A DNA stretch of 10,899 nt from Burkholderiaceae bacterium (GCA_031256125.1 JAIRRE010000035.1:1-10899); one strand, 5' to 3'. Positions 1 to 8,375 are shown, counted from the first letter of the stretch. Notes: generated from the letters alone by a model not told the origin. A program made the numbers and translations.

Positions 1-1666
1 CGGCGCGGGTTGCCGCCGGAATCCAGACGGTGAAGCGGCAGCCAACGATGTGTGAACCATTGTAGAGATTCTTCGCGGCGATGCGGCCCTGGTGCGATTC
101 GACGATGGAGCGGCACAGCGACAGGCCGATGCCCAGCCCGTCGGCTGTGGTGGTGAAAAATGTTTCGTAAAGCCGCGCCAGTACCGGCGGCGGCAGGCCC
201 GCGCCGGTGTCGCTGACCGTGAAGCGCACGGCGGGACTGCCATCGAGCGCGGCGGCGATAACGCGCAAATTCACCGTGCGGTTATCGGGTGCGCGCCGCG
301 CGGCGTCAATGGCTTCGGCGCCGTTTTTCAGCAGGTTGAGCAGCGTCTGCTCAATCAGAATCGGGTCAACATACAGCGGCGGCAAGTCAGGCCCGATGTC
401 GCAGGTCAGGCGCACTTGACGGCGGCGCAGCGCAATGTCGGCCAGTTCCACCGCTTGCTCGACCACGGTTTGGGCCTGCGTCCACTGGCGGTTCGGTTCG
501 CTGCGCTTGATGAAGCCGCGGATGTGCCCGATGACCTGGCCCGCGCGCTGTGCCTGGTAGGCGGTTTTTTCCAGCGCCGCCAGCAGCTCGGCCTGGTCGA
601 TGCGCCCGTTCTTGATGCGCCCGATGATGCCCTGGCAATAGTTGCTGATGGCTGTAAGCGGCTGGTTGAGTTCGTGCGCCACGCTGGAAGCCATTTCGCC
701 CATGGTAATCAGGCGGCTGGCGGCCTGCGCGCGTTCGGCCTGGATGGCGGCCTGTTCCTCGGCCTGGTGGCGCGCGGTGATGTCGGTGGCGATCACGATT
801 TGCGCCAGCCGCCCATCGACCCAGGTGAGGTAGCGCGAGTGGACTTCCAGCCAGCGCCCCAGGTGTTCGGCGTGAACTTCGGCCCGCCCGGCGGCCTGCT
901 CTCCGGCCAAGCTTTCCAGGTGTTCGATGGGCAGACCCGCCAGCGCATCGGACGCATCGAGACTCTCGCCGCTCAAATCGCGCGGCTGGGCCGGAACCGC
1001 GCCGCCGCGTTCGAGCAGGGTCAGGTGCCCGTCCGTGCCGTTGCCAAACCATTGGCGGTATTGCCGGTTGGCATAAAGCAGATCCTGGCTGCCCAAGGGC
1101 GCGACCGATACCGCCGCGTCCAGCGCTCCAAGCACGGTGATGAAGCGTTCCTGCGCGGCAGCCAGCTCGCGCCGGATAGTGGCCGACTCGCTGATGTCGG
1201 TCATCATGCCCAGCCAGCCAGTTTGCCGTCCGTCGGTATCGAGTAGCCGGGAGCTGTACAGGCGAGCGTCGAACGGGCTGCCGTCCTTGCGTGTGATGCG
1301 CATCTGCAAGCCGCGGCCCGGATCGGTCTGCCCGGTCAATTCACGGGCCAGATTGATGGCGTGCTGCGCGTAATCCTCCTGGGTCCAATAGGGAAAAGGC
1401 GCAGTCTGGTTGACCAGTTCCGCCGCGCTCCAACCCGTCATCCGGCAAAAGGCCGCATTGACGTGGGTAATGCGTCCTTGCAGATCAAGTACGCGCAGGC
1501 CAACCGTCATGGCGTTTTCTAACGCGCGGCGGAAAGCAACTTCGTTTTGCAATGCCTTGCCCGCCGGCAGCCATCGCAACGCCGCGGCAAACCACCGCCT
1601 GAGCGGTCCAGAGCGGTTCAAACTCCGGGCGAGCAGGGCGTTTGCGGCAGACGGGGAATGGGACAT
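1..1666 (-). CDS. PAS-PAS sensor histidine kinase (3' end outside window)
   Basis: Two-component sensor kinase that autophosphorylates a histidine and passes the phosphate to a response regulator, probably encoded just beyond the left edge. My reading of the minus strand gives 555 codons with no stop. PAS domain 1 lies at about residues 45-158 and PAS 2 at about 172-297. A HisKA domain follows, with the H-box VAHELNQPLTAI (phospho-acceptor His331). The HATPase domain has N-box LLNLLKNGAEAIDAA, G1 box DTGAGLP and G2 box GLGIGLSLCRSIVESHQG. The reading ends near GCRFTVWIPAA, which is normally very close to the C-terminus, so few residues are missing. No membrane segment is seen, so the kinase is likely cytoplasmic and senses a soluble or redox/gas signal, as FixL/TodS-like kinases do. 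The ATG at 1666 is the first start after an in-frame TGA near 1715 on the minus strand. The signal cannot be inferred. Confidence 0.9.
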   Translation of the reverse strand, partial: MSHSPSAANALLARSLNRSGPLRRWFAAALRWLPAGKALQNEVAFRRALENAMTVGLRVLDLQGRITHVNAAFCRMTGWSAAELVNQTAPFPYWTQEDYAQHAINLARELTGQTDPGRGLQMRITRKDGSPFDARLYSSRLLDTDGRQTGWLGMMTDISESATIRRELAAAQERFITVLGALDAAVSVAPLGSQDLLYANRQYRQWFGNGTDGHLTLLERGGAVPAQPRDLSGESLDASDALAGLPIEHLESLAGEQAAGRAEVHAEHLGRWLEVHSRYLTWVDGRLAQIVIATDITARHQAEEQAAIQAERAQAASRLITMGEMASSVAHELNQPLTAISNYCQGIIGRIKNGRIDQAELLAALEKTAYQAQRAGQVIGHIRGFIKRSEPNRQWTQAQTVVEQAVELADIALRRRQVRLTCDIGPDLPPLYVDPILIEQTLLNLLKNGAEAIDAARRAPDNRTVNLRVIAAALDGSPAVRFTVSDTGAGLPPPVLARLYETFFTTTADGLGIGLSLCRSIVESHQGRIAAKNLYNGSHIVGCRFTVWIPAATRA

Positions 1667-1824
1667 GGACCCAGTTATACGAAATTTTTTCGCTTCAAAC
1701 TCATCGGAAACTCACGCTCAACGATACCCAAAGTCGGGTTAGCCACTTATTTTTACGCTTTGCTGGAAAAACATGGCGTTTTGTTTTGGCATCGCAAAGC
1801 CGCGAAACACAGACAATCAGCCGC
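1667..1824. promoter_or_regulatory. divergent intergenic region, kinase / tonB
   Basis: These 158 bp separate two divergent genes and must hold both start regions. The segment is more AT-rich than its flanks. On the minus strand a TATAAC hexamer (1674-1679) lies only 7 nt before the kinase ATG. If it is a -10 element, the kinase mRNA would be nearly leaderless, but no good -35 is visible at 16-18 nt. No Fur-box-like palindrome is recognisable in front of tonB, and no convincing Shine-Dalgarno precedes either gene. Confidence 0.3.
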
Positions 1825-2661
1825 ATGACGATCATCTCGCACCGTAACCGTGTTTTGCGCTGGGCTGCCGTCGTCGCGGCAGCTTTGGCGTTGCACGTGG
1901 CGGCGCTGTGGGCTTTGCAAATGGGATTGATGCGGCGGGCGGCAGATATGGCGTCGGCGCCTGCGGTTTCGGTGATCCAGATGACGATGATTAGCCGGAC
2001 GGTTCCTGCGCCCGCGCTTGCCTTGACCCCGCCGCCAATGACGGCGCGGCCTGCTATACCGCGAGCGGTGCCGTCAGTGAAGGTAAGAGAGAAACCCAAA
2101 CCTGCGAGCAAGCCTGTGATGCTCACGGCTTTGCCGCGTTCTCCGGTTTTGCCGGTTCAACCATCCCGGCTGCCTGATCGACCCGTGCAGTCGGCCCAGC
2201 CAGTACTGCAATCGGTGGCTGACCCCGTGGCACAGACGGTTCATGAAGCTGTGTCGGCGGTTTCGGAGCCATCACCACCCATTGCTTCGGCCAGCGCTGC
2301 CCAGACAGATGGCGGGCTGGCGGCGACCGCATCAACCGCCGATGCGGCGGGGTTACCTGCGCAAGAGCAAGGGGATGCTGTGCTGCCTTCGGCGGACGCG
2401 GTTTGTTTCTACCGTCCGAAGCCGGACTATCCGCCGATGAGCCGTTTGCGGCACGAAACCGGCACGGTAAAAGTGGACGTGCTGATTGGCACAGATGGCC
2501 GCGTGCAGAAGACGCGGATCGAAAAAACCAGCGGTTACGTGCGGCTGGACGATGCGGCGCAGGCTACCGTGTACGACAGTTGGCGCTGCCGTCCCTATAC
2601 GCGCGACGGCGTACCTGTGGCAAAGTGGTACGGCGTACCGTTTGAGTTCAATTTGGAATAG
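1825..2661 (+). CDS. tonB: energy transducer TonB
   Basis: TonB couples the proton-motive force harvested by ExbB-ExbD to outer-membrane TonB-dependent receptors. The 278-residue product has a short basic N-terminus and one membrane helix at about residues 12-32. His24 in that helix matches the functionally important His of the TonB transmembrane segment. A long Pro/Ala/Lys-rich periplasm-spanning region follows (about 60-190), including KVREKPKPASKP. The TonB C-terminal fold is at about 195-278, with the typical PDYPPMSRLRHETGTVKV start and a DSWRCRPY motif near the end. The frame stays open upstream to an ATG at 1642, but that start would overlap the divergent kinase and adds 61 residues unlike TonB, so I prefer 1825. 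No exbB or exbD is adjacent, so it must use ExbBD encoded elsewhere. Cys194 and Cys255 in the C-terminal domain could form a disulfide. Confidence 0.88.
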   Translation: MTIISHRNRVLRWAAVVAAALALHVAALWALQMGLMRRAADMASAPAVSVIQMTMISRTVPAPALALTPPPMTARPAIPRAVPSVKVREKPKPASKPVMLTALPRSPVLPVQPSRLPDRPVQSAQPVLQSVADPVAQTVHEAVSAVSEPSPPIASASAAQTDGGLAATASTADAAGLPAQEQGDAVLPSADAVCFYRPKPDYPPMSRLRHETGTVKVDVLIGTDGRVQKTRIEKTSGYVRLDDAAQATVYDSWRCRPYTRDGVPVAKWYGVPFEFNLE

Positions 2662-2710
2662 CCGTCACATCTTCACTGCTCGGTCGCTGCCGGATTCAGT
2701 TGAGCGATGA

Positions 2711-2740
2711 CGTAGCAGGCCACGCTGATGGCTTGCTACG
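2711..2740. terminator. stem-loop between convergent tonB and NIPSNAP genes
   Basis: An inverted repeat of 11 bp with one G-T wobble (arms 2711-2721 and 2730-2740, 8-nt loop) lies 49 bp after the tonB stop and 37 bp beyond the stop of the convergent NIPSNAP gene. Its position fits a shared bidirectional terminator. No U-run follows on either strand, so it may instead be a 3'-end stabiliser or a factor-assisted terminator. Confidence 0.45.
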
Positions 2741-2777
2741 CTGTCAAAGCGCGTGCCGCGGATCGCGTTAACCGCCC

Positions 2778-3104
2778 CTAACGCAGCGCTGAAAACGCGG
2801 TCGGCGTGAGAATATGGCTCTCGATGCGTTCGACGATCGGGCGCTCGGCTTCGCTCGCGCTGCGCTTGGCAATCCATTCGGGATCGGCCTGAAAGGCGTT
2901 CCACTTCTGTTCGCGTTCAGCCAGACTTTCCCATTGCAGCATATATGTCAGCGTGTGATTGCTTGGTCCGATGAGTGTGGTCCAGAAGCCGATTTGGCGG
3001 ATGCCATGCTTGTCGAAGAAATCGAGCGTAGTGTTTGCAAAGCGGTCGAGTAACGCCGGCAGACGGGCGGGCGCGCAGTGGTAGATGCGCAATTCAACAA
3101 TCAT
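2778..3104 (-). CDS. NIPSNAP family protein
   Basis: Small (108-residue) single-domain protein of the NIPSNAP family, which adopts a dimeric alpha/beta-barrel ferredoxin-like fold. Bacterial members have no settled biochemical role. The family pattern is clear: an N-terminal VELRIYHCAPARLPALLDRF strand-helix, KHGIRQIGFWTTLIG in the middle, YMLQWESLAERE, then WNAFQADPEW. No signal peptide or membrane segment is present, so it is cytoplasmic. It starts 18 nt after fabI on the same strand and has a GGAGA Shine-Dalgarno a few nt before the ATG, so the two genes are very likely cotranscribed. The pairing hints at a link to lipid or acyl metabolism, but that is inference only. Confidence 0.85.
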   Translation of the reverse strand: MIVELRIYHCAPARLPALLDRFANTTLDFFDKHGIRQIGFWTTLIGPSNHTLTYMLQWESLAEREQKWNAFQADPEWIAKRSASEAERPIVERIESHILTPTAFSALR

Positions 3105-3122
3105 CGGTTTTCTCCGTTGCCT

Positions 3123-3932
3123 TTACAACACCATATCCACGCTCAAGCCCGCCGTCTGGCTGAAGCCGCCATCGACGTAGGTGATTTCGGCGGTTACGCC
3201 CGCCGCCAGGTCGGACAGCAGAAATGCCGCCACATTACCCACGTCGTCGATGCTGACGTTGCGGCGCAGCGGCGCGGCTTGCGCTACGTAGCCCAACAGC
3301 TTGCCGAAGTCCTTGATGCCGCTGGCAGCCAGCGTTTTGATGGGGCCGGCGCTAATACCGTTAACGCGGATGCCGCGCGGCCCCAGCGCCTCGGCCAGGT
3401 AACGCACGCCCGCTTCCAGGCTGGCCTTGGCCAGCCCCATGGTGTTGTAGTTGGGGATGGCGCGCAGCGCGCCCAGATACGACAGGGTCAGCAACGCTGC
3501 CTTGTCGTTCAGGTACGGCAGGGCGGCCTTGGCCATGCCGGCGAAGCTGTAGGCGCTGATGTCGTGCGCGATGCGGAAGTTTTCGCGCGTCAGGCCGTCC
3601 AGGAAGTTGCCCGCGATGGCTTCGCGCGGCGCAAAGCCGATGGCGTGCACAAAGCCGTCAAACTTGGGCCAATGCGCAGACAGATCGGCGAACAGGCGCT
3701 CGATCTGCTCATCGCTGCCGGCATCGCAGTCGAACACCAGTTGTGAGCCAAACTCGGCGGCGAATTCGGTGATGCGCGCCTTGAAGCGTTCGCCGACGTA
3801 GCTGAAGGCCAGCTCCGCTCCCTGCGCGTGCGCCGCGCGGGCAATGCCGTAGGCGATGGAGCGGTTGGAGAGCACGCCGGTGATGAGCAATTTTTTGCCC
3901 GCCAGAAAGCCAGTGGGGTTGGGGAGGTTCAT
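3123..3932 (-). CDS. fabI: enoyl-[acyl-carrier-protein] reductase (NADH), FabI
   Basis: Catalyses the last, NADH-dependent step of each fatty-acid elongation cycle by reducing trans-2-enoyl-ACP in the cytosol. The 269-residue product is the usual FabI length. It shows the atypical-SDR cofactor segment [15 protein letters not shown] (about 17-31), then VHAIGFAP (95-102). The FabI catalytic pattern Tyr-x6-Tyr-x6-Lys is present as Tyr152, Tyr162 and Lys169 within [19 protein letters not shown], followed by [17 protein letters not shown]. Residues equivalent to E. coli Gly93, Met159 and Phe203, where triclosan-resistance changes arise, are the wild-type ones. The frame extends upstream to 4031, but the ATG at 3932 has a good AGGAGA Shine-Dalgarno 8 nt away and begins at the normal FabI N-terminus. 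It is first in a two-gene unit with the NIPSNAP gene and is divergent from the solute-binding protein gene. Confidence 0.97.
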   Translation of the reverse strand: MNLPNPTGFLAGKKLLITGVLSNRSIAYGIARAAHAQGAELAFSYVGERFKARITEFAAEFGSQLVFDCDAGSDEQIERLFADLSAHWPKFDGFVHAIGFAPREAIAGNFLDGLTRENFRIAHDISAYSFAGMAKAALPYLNDKAALLTLSYLGALRAIPNYNTMGLAKASLEAGVRYLAEALGPRGIRVNGISAGPIKTLAASGIKDFGKLLGYVAQAAPLRRNVSIDDVGNVAAFLLSDLAAGVTAEITYVDGGFSQTAGLSVDMVL

Positions 3933-3973
3933 ACGGACAATCTCCTGTGAAAAAAGACCGGCAGAATTGTCGC

Positions 3974-5818
3974 ATGTGGGTTTGCAAGGCCATTTTGAAT
4001 ATGCTGATCGCCGGGTGCGCCGCGCTGGCACCGTGCTGTGCGCTGGCTGCGCAGGGCTACGCGCTGTGGGACGATCTGAAGTATTCCGCCGGGTTCGACC
4101 ATTTCGCCTACGTCAACCCCGCCGCGCCCAAGGGCGGCGAGTTGCGGCTGGCGAGCAACCAGCGCGCGTCCACGTTCGACAAATACAACCCGTTCACGCT
4201 GCGCGGCAGCGCGCCGGCGTATCTGGAAGGGTTGCTGTTCGATACGCTGCTGACCAGTCCAATGGACGAAAGCGGCGCAGGCTACGGGCTGCTGGCCGAG
4301 GACGTGCAAGTCGCGCCCGACCGCTTGTCCGTCACTTTCCGGTTGCGACCCGATGCGCGTTTCCACAACGGCGATCCGGTGCTGGCCGAAGACGTACGCC
4401 ACAGTTACGAAACGCTAATCGGCCCCTACGCCTCGCCCGCTTACAAGACGCTGCTGATCGACGTGGCCGGCGTGAACGTGCTGGACGCGCGCACGGTGCG
4501 TTTTCGCTTCAAGGCGCCGCGCCGCGAGCTGCCTCTGGTCGTCGGCGGTCTGCCGGTGTTTAGCCGCAAGTGGGGCCAGGGCAAGCCGTTCGACAAGGTG
4601 GTGATGGATGTGCCCATCGGCTCCGGTCCTTACACCATTGGGCCGGTGCGTTTTGGCAAGGACATTACCTACGTGCGCGATCCACGCTATTGGGCGCGCG
4701 ATCTGCCGGTGCGGCGCGGCCAGTTCAACTTCGACCGCATCACGGTCAAGATTTACCAGGACAACACCGCACGGCTGGAAGCGCTCAAGGCCGGCGAATT
4801 CGACCTGATGACGTTTTATTCGGCGGGGGACTGGGTGCGGCGCGTCAATGGCAAGCGGTTTGCCAGCGGCGAACTGGTCAAGGCTCAATTCCGGCACCGG
4901 CTGCCCACGGGTTTTCAAAGCACCGTGCTTAACAGCCGCCGCCCGTTTTTGGCCGACGCGCGAGTGCGCCAGGCGCTGGGGCTGGCGATCGACTTCGAGT
5001 GGCTCAACCGCCAGTTGTTCTACGGCAGTTACCGGCGCGTGCGTGGACTGTTTGGCAATACCGATTGCGCCGCCACTGGCGAACCGGACGCGGCGCAACT
5101 GGCGCTGATGAACCCGTGGCGCAAGGACATCCCGCCTGCCGCGTTCGGCCCGGCTTATCAGCCGCCGCGCACCGACCGCCCCGCCGACCCCAGTGTCGGC
5201 GGTCTGCGCGAGAACCTGCGCCGCGCGCAGGCGCTGCTCAAGGACGCAGGCTGGCAGGTCAGGGATGGCGCGCTGCGCAACGCTGCCGGGCAGGCGATGG
5301 TGCTGGAATATCTCGACAGCAGCGAGGCCGGCGCGCGCGTGGTCGTGCCGTGGATGCGCAATCTGGAAAAACTCGGCATTCGCCTGGTCTTTCGCCCAGT
5401 CGATTTCGCGCTGTACCAGCAGCGCCTGCAAACCTTCGATTTCGATATCACCACCATCGCCTATCAGGGCAGCAGCAATCCGGGACAGGAATACGCTGAC
5501 CTGTTCGGCAGCCGCGCCGCCGATACGCCCGATTCGGGCAACCTGGCGGGCGTGAAAAACCCGGCAGTCGATGATCTCATTAGCCGCATGGTCGCCGCGC
5601 GCGCCAAGCCCGACTATTTGGCTGCCTGCCGCGCGCTGGAGAGGGTTATCACCCACGGCTACTGGCTGCTGCCGCAGTGGTATGCGCCCATTCACCGCGT
5701 CGCCTACAACGCCTGGCGGCTGGGCAAACCGGACATCACACCCGATTACTTTCAGCCCGAAGATTGGGCGATGCAGACGTGGTGGGCGGCGCGGGGTGAT
5801 TTCGCAGCGCAGCGATGA
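3974..5818 (+). CDS. extracellular solute-binding protein family 5, YejA-like
   Basis: Periplasmic binding protein of an oligopeptide-type ABC importer (SBP family 5). The YejA subgroup delivers peptides such as microcin C to YejBEF. Recognition rests on the mature N-terminus ([20 protein letters not shown], then APKGG), the [20 protein letters not shown] motif, the IGSGPYTI segment and the YejA-like tail [13 protein letters not shown]. The signal peptide is about 25 residues and ends near CCALAA. An LIAGC lipobox-like string occurs but lies too early to be convincing. The start is uncertain: GTG 3947 (623 aa), ATG 3974 (614 aa) or ATG 4001 (605 aa). None has a strong Shine-Dalgarno, and I chose the ATG that gives a normal n-region. 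No permease or ATPase gene follows. The last 51 codons plus stop are duplicated at 8792-8947, so the 3' end may be a graft made when the arsenic islet entered. Confidence 0.88.
   Translation: MWVCKAILNMLIAGCAALAPCCALAAQGYALWDDLKYSAGFDHFAYVNPAAPKGGELRLASNQRASTFDKYNPFTLRGSAPAYLEGLLFDTLLTSPMDESGAGYGLLAEDVQVAPDRLSVTFRLRPDARFHNGDPVLAEDVRHSYETLIGPYASPAYKTLLIDVAGVNVLDARTVRFRFKAPRRELPLVVGGLPVFSRKWGQGKPFDKVVMDVPIGSGPYTIGPVRFGKDITYVRDPRYWARDLPVRRGQFNFDRITVKIYQDNTARLEALKAGEFDLMTFYSAGDWVRRVNGKRFASGELVKAQFRHRLPTGFQSTVLNSRRPFLADARVRQALGLAIDFEWLNRQLFYGSYRRVRGLFGNTDCAATGEPDAAQLALMNPWRKDIPPAAFGPAYQPPRTDRPADPSVGGLRENLRRAQALLKDAGWQVRDGALRNAAGQAMVLEYLDSSEAGARVVVPWMRNLEKLGIRLVFRPVDFALYQQRLQTFDFDITTIAYQGSSNPGQEYADLFGSRAADTPDSGNLAGVKNPAVDDLISRMVAARAKPDYLAACRALERVITHGYWLLPQWYAPIHRVAYNAWRLGKPDITPDYFQPEDWAMQTWWAARGDFAAQR
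5661..5818 (+). repeat. direct repeat copy A: 3' end of solute-binding protein gene
   Basis: These 158 bp form the functional 3' end of the solute-binding protein gene and align without gaps to 8790-8947 with 13 mismatches (about 92% identity, counted by eye). The longest identical run is 18 bp (5770-5787). Homology stops abruptly on the 5' side at about 5661 and fades within about 20 bp after the stop codon. The two copies are in the same orientation and flank the arsenic operon, with equivalent points 3,129 bp apart. Confidence 0.9.
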
Positions 5819-5865
5819 CCGGCGCGGGCAAGGCTAACCAACAATATCTCCGCTGGTCGGCATCA

Positions 5866-5899
5866 TGGCGTTACCACCGCCTTTTCAGCCATAACGCCA
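5866..5899 (-). other. stem-loop across the acr3 stop codon
   Basis: A perfect 8-bp inverted repeat (arms 5866-5873 and 5892-5899, 18-nt loop) spans the acr3 stop codon, which lies within one arm. It is the last structured element of the arsenic operon before the junction with the binding-protein gene. There is no U-run, so a classical intrinsic terminator is not supported. It could protect the mRNA 3' end, terminate weakly, or be chance. Confidence 0.3.
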
Positions 5900-6908
5900 C
5901 GTTGACCAGCGCAATAAGCACCGGCACTTCCACCAGCGGGCCGATGACAGCCACGAACGCTTCGCCGGAGTTCAGACCGAACACGGCAATCGCTACGGCA
6001 ATGGCAAGTTCAAAGTTGTTGGAGGCAGCGGTGAAGGACAGAGTTGCCGATTGTTCGTAGTTTGCGCCTGCCCGTTTGGACAGGTAGAACGACAGCAGAA
6101 ACATGACTAGGAAATACACCAGCAGGGGAATGGCGACCTTCACCACGTCAAAAGGAAGCTGCACGATGTATTCGCCCTTGAGGGAGAACATGACCAGAAT
6201 CGTGAACAGCAACGCCCGCAGCGTCCAGGGGCTTATGCGGGAAATAAAGACCTTCTCGTACCAGTCCAGTCCTTTGACCTTGAGGCCATAGAACCGCGAG
6301 GCCACACCCGCAATAAAGGGAATACCAAGGTAGATAAAGACGCTTTCGGCAATCTGTCCCATGCTCACATTTACCACGGCCCCGGACAGGCCAAGCCAGC
6401 CGGGCAGCACGGTAATGAACACATAGGCATAAACCGAAAAGAAAAGCACCTGAAACACCGCATTAAAGGCCACCAGCCCGGCGCAATATTCCCTGTCGCC
6501 ACCGGCAAGGTCGTTCCAGATAATGACCATAGCGATGCAGCGGGCCAGACCGATGAGGATAAGCCCTACCATGTAGCTGTTATTGCCGGAAAGAAAGGCA
6601 ATTGCCAGCAGAAACATGAGAACCGGACCGACAACCCAGTTCTGTACCAAAGAGAGCAAAAGTACTTTCCTGTTGCGAAACACCTGCCCAAGTTGTTCGT
6701 ATTTCACTTTTGCCAGAGGCGGATACATCATCAAGATAAGCCCGATGGCGATGGGAATATTGGTGGTGCCCGCCTGAAAAAAGTTGATGACATTCTTCAC
6801 GCCCGGTGCGGCCCAGCCAAGCCCCACGCCGACGAACATGGCGAGGAAAATCCACAAGGTCAGGTAGCGATCAAGGAAGGAAAGCCGCAGTCGAGTGGTT
6901 TGGCTCAT
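5871..6908 (-). CDS. acr3: arsenite efflux permease Acr3 (BASS superfamily)
   Basis: Exports arsenite from the cytoplasm across the inner membrane, driven by the proton-motive force. The 345-residue product is typical of bacterial Acr3, with about ten hydrophobic helices beginning at residues 15-33. The family hallmark [18 protein letters not shown] contains Cys124, the counterpart of the essential Cys129 of the Alkaliphilus enzyme. The [20 protein letters not shown] segment (291-310) and Glu327 in [10 protein letters not shown] are also conserved positions. It is the last gene of the ars operon, 14 nt after arsC, with a GGGA Shine-Dalgarno that overlaps the arsC stop codon. Lower GC than the surrounding chromosome suggests recent acquisition. 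Some databases call this family ArsB, but it is unrelated to the 12-helix ArsB pump. Confidence 0.96.
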   Translation of the reverse strand: MSQTTRLRLSFLDRYLTLWIFLAMFVGVGLGWAAPGVKNVINFFQAGTTNIPIAIGLILMMYPPLAKVKYEQLGQVFRNRKVLLLSLVQNWVVGPVLMFLLAIAFLSGNNSYMVGLILIGLARCIAMVIIWNDLAGGDREYCAGLVAFNAVFQVLFFSVYAYVFITVLPGWLGLSGAVVNVSMGQIAESVFIYLGIPFIAGVASRFYGLKVKGLDWYEKVFISRISPWTLRALLFTILVMFSLKGEYIVQLPFDVVKVAIPLLVYFLVMFLLSFYLSKRAGANYEQSATLSFTAASNNFELAIAVAIAVFGLNSGEAFVAVIGPLVEVPVLIALVNVALWLKRRW

Positions 6909-6922
6909 GAACTTGCATTCCC

Positions 6923-7465
6923 TTACATTGCGGCAATGCCGTCAAGAACAGTCTGGAGTTCGGTTGCGCCCATATCCGGTTGCGCTTCAAGCTGTCGTGC
7001 CAAAGCGCGTATCCGTTGGCCAAGCACTGCCAAGGTATCGGCAAAGGCAGCGGCGATGGCTGCTTCATCCCCCTGTACCTTGGCCGGATCGGGCATTCCC
7101 CAGTGGCTGCGGATGACACTGCCGAAATACAGCGGGCAGGTTTCTCCCGCTGCATCGGAGCATAGGGTTATCACCGCATTCGGTTTTTCTGGCAGGTGGT
7201 CCCATGATTTACTGGATAAGCCTTCTGTGGCAATTCCAGCATCCTTGAGCGCGGCCAGGGCGCGGGGGTGCACAAACCCGGTGGGCTTGCTACCCGCGCT
7301 TTGCGCAGTCACATCAGTCGGGGCCATTGACCTGAGCAAGGCTTCCGCGATGATGGAACGGCAGGAATTGCCCGTGCATAAGAAAAGAATTTTCAGAGGC
7401 GTTACCCAATGGCAGCGCACCTTCGGAGCGCTAGGGTCGCTAGTACATACAAAACGAAGACTCAT
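6923..7465 (-). CDS. arsC: arsenate reductase ArsC, low-molecular-weight phosphatase type
   Basis: Reduces arsenate to arsenite, the form methylated by ArsM or exported by Acr3. The LMW protein tyrosine phosphatase fold is recognised by the P-loop CTGNSCRS (nucleophile Cys30, Arg36) and the aspartate loop HWGMPDPA (Asp126). The resolving cysteines Cys102 and Cys110 in [11 protein letters not shown] resemble those of thioredoxin-coupled enzymes. The protein is 180 residues and carries about 22 extra residues before the usual [12 protein letters not shown] start, including Cys7 and Cys18. The ATG at 7465 is chosen because a clean AGGAG lies 5 nt before it and it begins only 8 nt after the arsM stop, which implies translational coupling. 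A GTG at 7420 would shorten the protein by 15 residues but has no Shine-Dalgarno. The C-terminal extension after about residue 150 is helical and not diagnostic. Confidence 0.95.
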   Translation of the reverse strand: MSLRFVCTSDPSAPKVRCHWVTPLKILFLCTGNSCRSIIAEALLRSMAPTDVTAQSAGSKPTGFVHPRALAALKDAGIATEGLSSKSWDHLPEKPNAVITLCSDAAGETCPLYFGSVIRSHWGMPDPAKVQGDEAAIAAAFADTLAVLGQRIRALARQLEAQPDMGATELQTVLDGIAAM

Positions 7466-7473
7466 AAGCGCTC

Positions 7474-8355
7474 CTATTTCTTGGCTTCAATGGATAGGCT
7501 GACAACGTAATCCGCTATTTCCTCGCCTTTCGGCAGTGTCTCGGCGATTTGTCTATACAAGGGGTCGTTCCAGTCCTGCATGCTGCGCACGTAATCGGGC
7601 TTGGGCGTAAGGGCGATGGAGGTGAAGCCAGCCTTTTCCAGCATGATCTTGGTTTCGTCCACCAGCGCTGCGCCAGCGACGCAACCCACCAGCGCCGCAG
7701 CCATTTCCCGGATGTTGTCGGGAAGAGGTTTGAGCAATGCCAAATCGGAAACGGACACTTTGCCGCCTGGTTTGAGCACGCGGAAGATTTCACGCCAGAC
7801 TTGAAGCTTGTCCGGCGAAAGGTTGATGACGCAGTTGGAAAGCACCACGTCAACGCTGGCATCCGGCACGGGCAGGTGTTCAATCTCGCCAAGGCGAAAC
7901 TCCACGTTGTCCAGGCCGGTACGCTGCCGATACTGCGCGATGTTCTGACGGGCTTTGGCCAGCATTTCCGGGGTCATGTCCACGCCGATAGCCTGCCCGG
8001 AAGCCTGCACCTTCTGGCCCGCCTGAAACACGTCGAAGCCGCCGCCGCTGCCCAGGTCAAGCACGGTTTGGCCTTCCTGCAAAGCTGCGATGGCAACCGG
8101 ATTGCCGCAGGAAAGCCCCATATTCGCGCCGTCCGGCAAGTTTGCAAGAGCTTCTGCGTCGTAGCCGATGGCTTGTGCCAACCGGTCGGGATCAACCTGA
8201 TTGCTGCGCTGGCCGCCACAACATCCGCCCCCGCCGCCCCTGCTGGCCCCGCTGCCACAACAGGAGGACTGCTGTCCCGTGGCAATGGCCGCATATCCGG
8301 CACGCACGGTCTCTCTGACTTGTTCGCTCGATGCGCTTGGGTTAGGTGTACTCAT
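7474..8355 (-). CDS. arsM: arsenite methyltransferase ArsM
   Basis: S-adenosylmethionine-dependent enzyme that methylates As(III) to mono-, di- and trimethylated forms. The 293-residue Rossmann-fold protein has the SAM motif I VLDLGSGGGFDVF (98-110) and an acidic VDMTPEML strand end (125-132). The three cysteines of the arsenic site are conserved: Cys83 (LSCGNP), Cys175 (SNCVINLSPDK) and Cys225 (LVGCVAGA). A Gly/Ser-rich N-terminal segment carries two CC pairs (32-33 and 45-46), as is common in bacterial ArsM, and may pre-bind arsenic. It starts 20 nt after arsR with a GAGG Shine-Dalgarno. An out-of-frame ATG sits 5 nt before the chosen ATG. Its presence makes the operon both an efflux and a volatilisation/detoxification system. 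Confidence 0.96.
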   Translation of the reverse strand: MSTPNPSASSEQVRETVRAGYAAIATGQQSSCCGSGASRGGGGGCCGGQRSNQVDPDRLAQAIGYDAEALANLPDGANMGLSCGNPVAIAALQEGQTVLDLGSGGGFDVFQAGQKVQASGQAIGVDMTPEMLAKARQNIAQYRQRTGLDNVEFRLGEIEHLPVPDASVDVVLSNCVINLSPDKLQVWREIFRVLKPGGKVSVSDLALLKPLPDNIREMAAALVGCVAGAALVDETKIMLEKAGFTSIALTPKPDYVRSMQDWNDPLYRQIAETLPKGEEIADYVVSLSIEAKK

Positions 8356-8375
8356 TTCATTTCCTCTGGGTTAGG

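Noticed and set aside
92..1246. Long plus-strand open frame (384 codons) opposite the kinase
   Set aside because: It is antisense to a minus-strand frame with clear PAS, H-box, N-box and G-box motifs. High GC keeps the opposite strand open, and its protein has no recognisable domain.
1642..1824. Upstream extension of tonB to ATG 1642
   Set aside because: It overlaps the divergent kinase start, adds residues unlike TonB N-termini, and has no ribosome site. The 1825 start places the membrane helix normally.
4415..5695. Minus-strand open frame (426 codons) inside the solute-binding protein gene
   Set aside because: Shadow of a well-supported coding frame in GC-rich DNA; no domain and no ribosome site.
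5819..5870. Possible continued homology after the two repeat copies (shared CCGCTGG near 5850 and 8995)
   Set aside because: Needs several gaps and rests on a 7-bp match in GC-rich DNA; cannot be told from chance without an alignment program.
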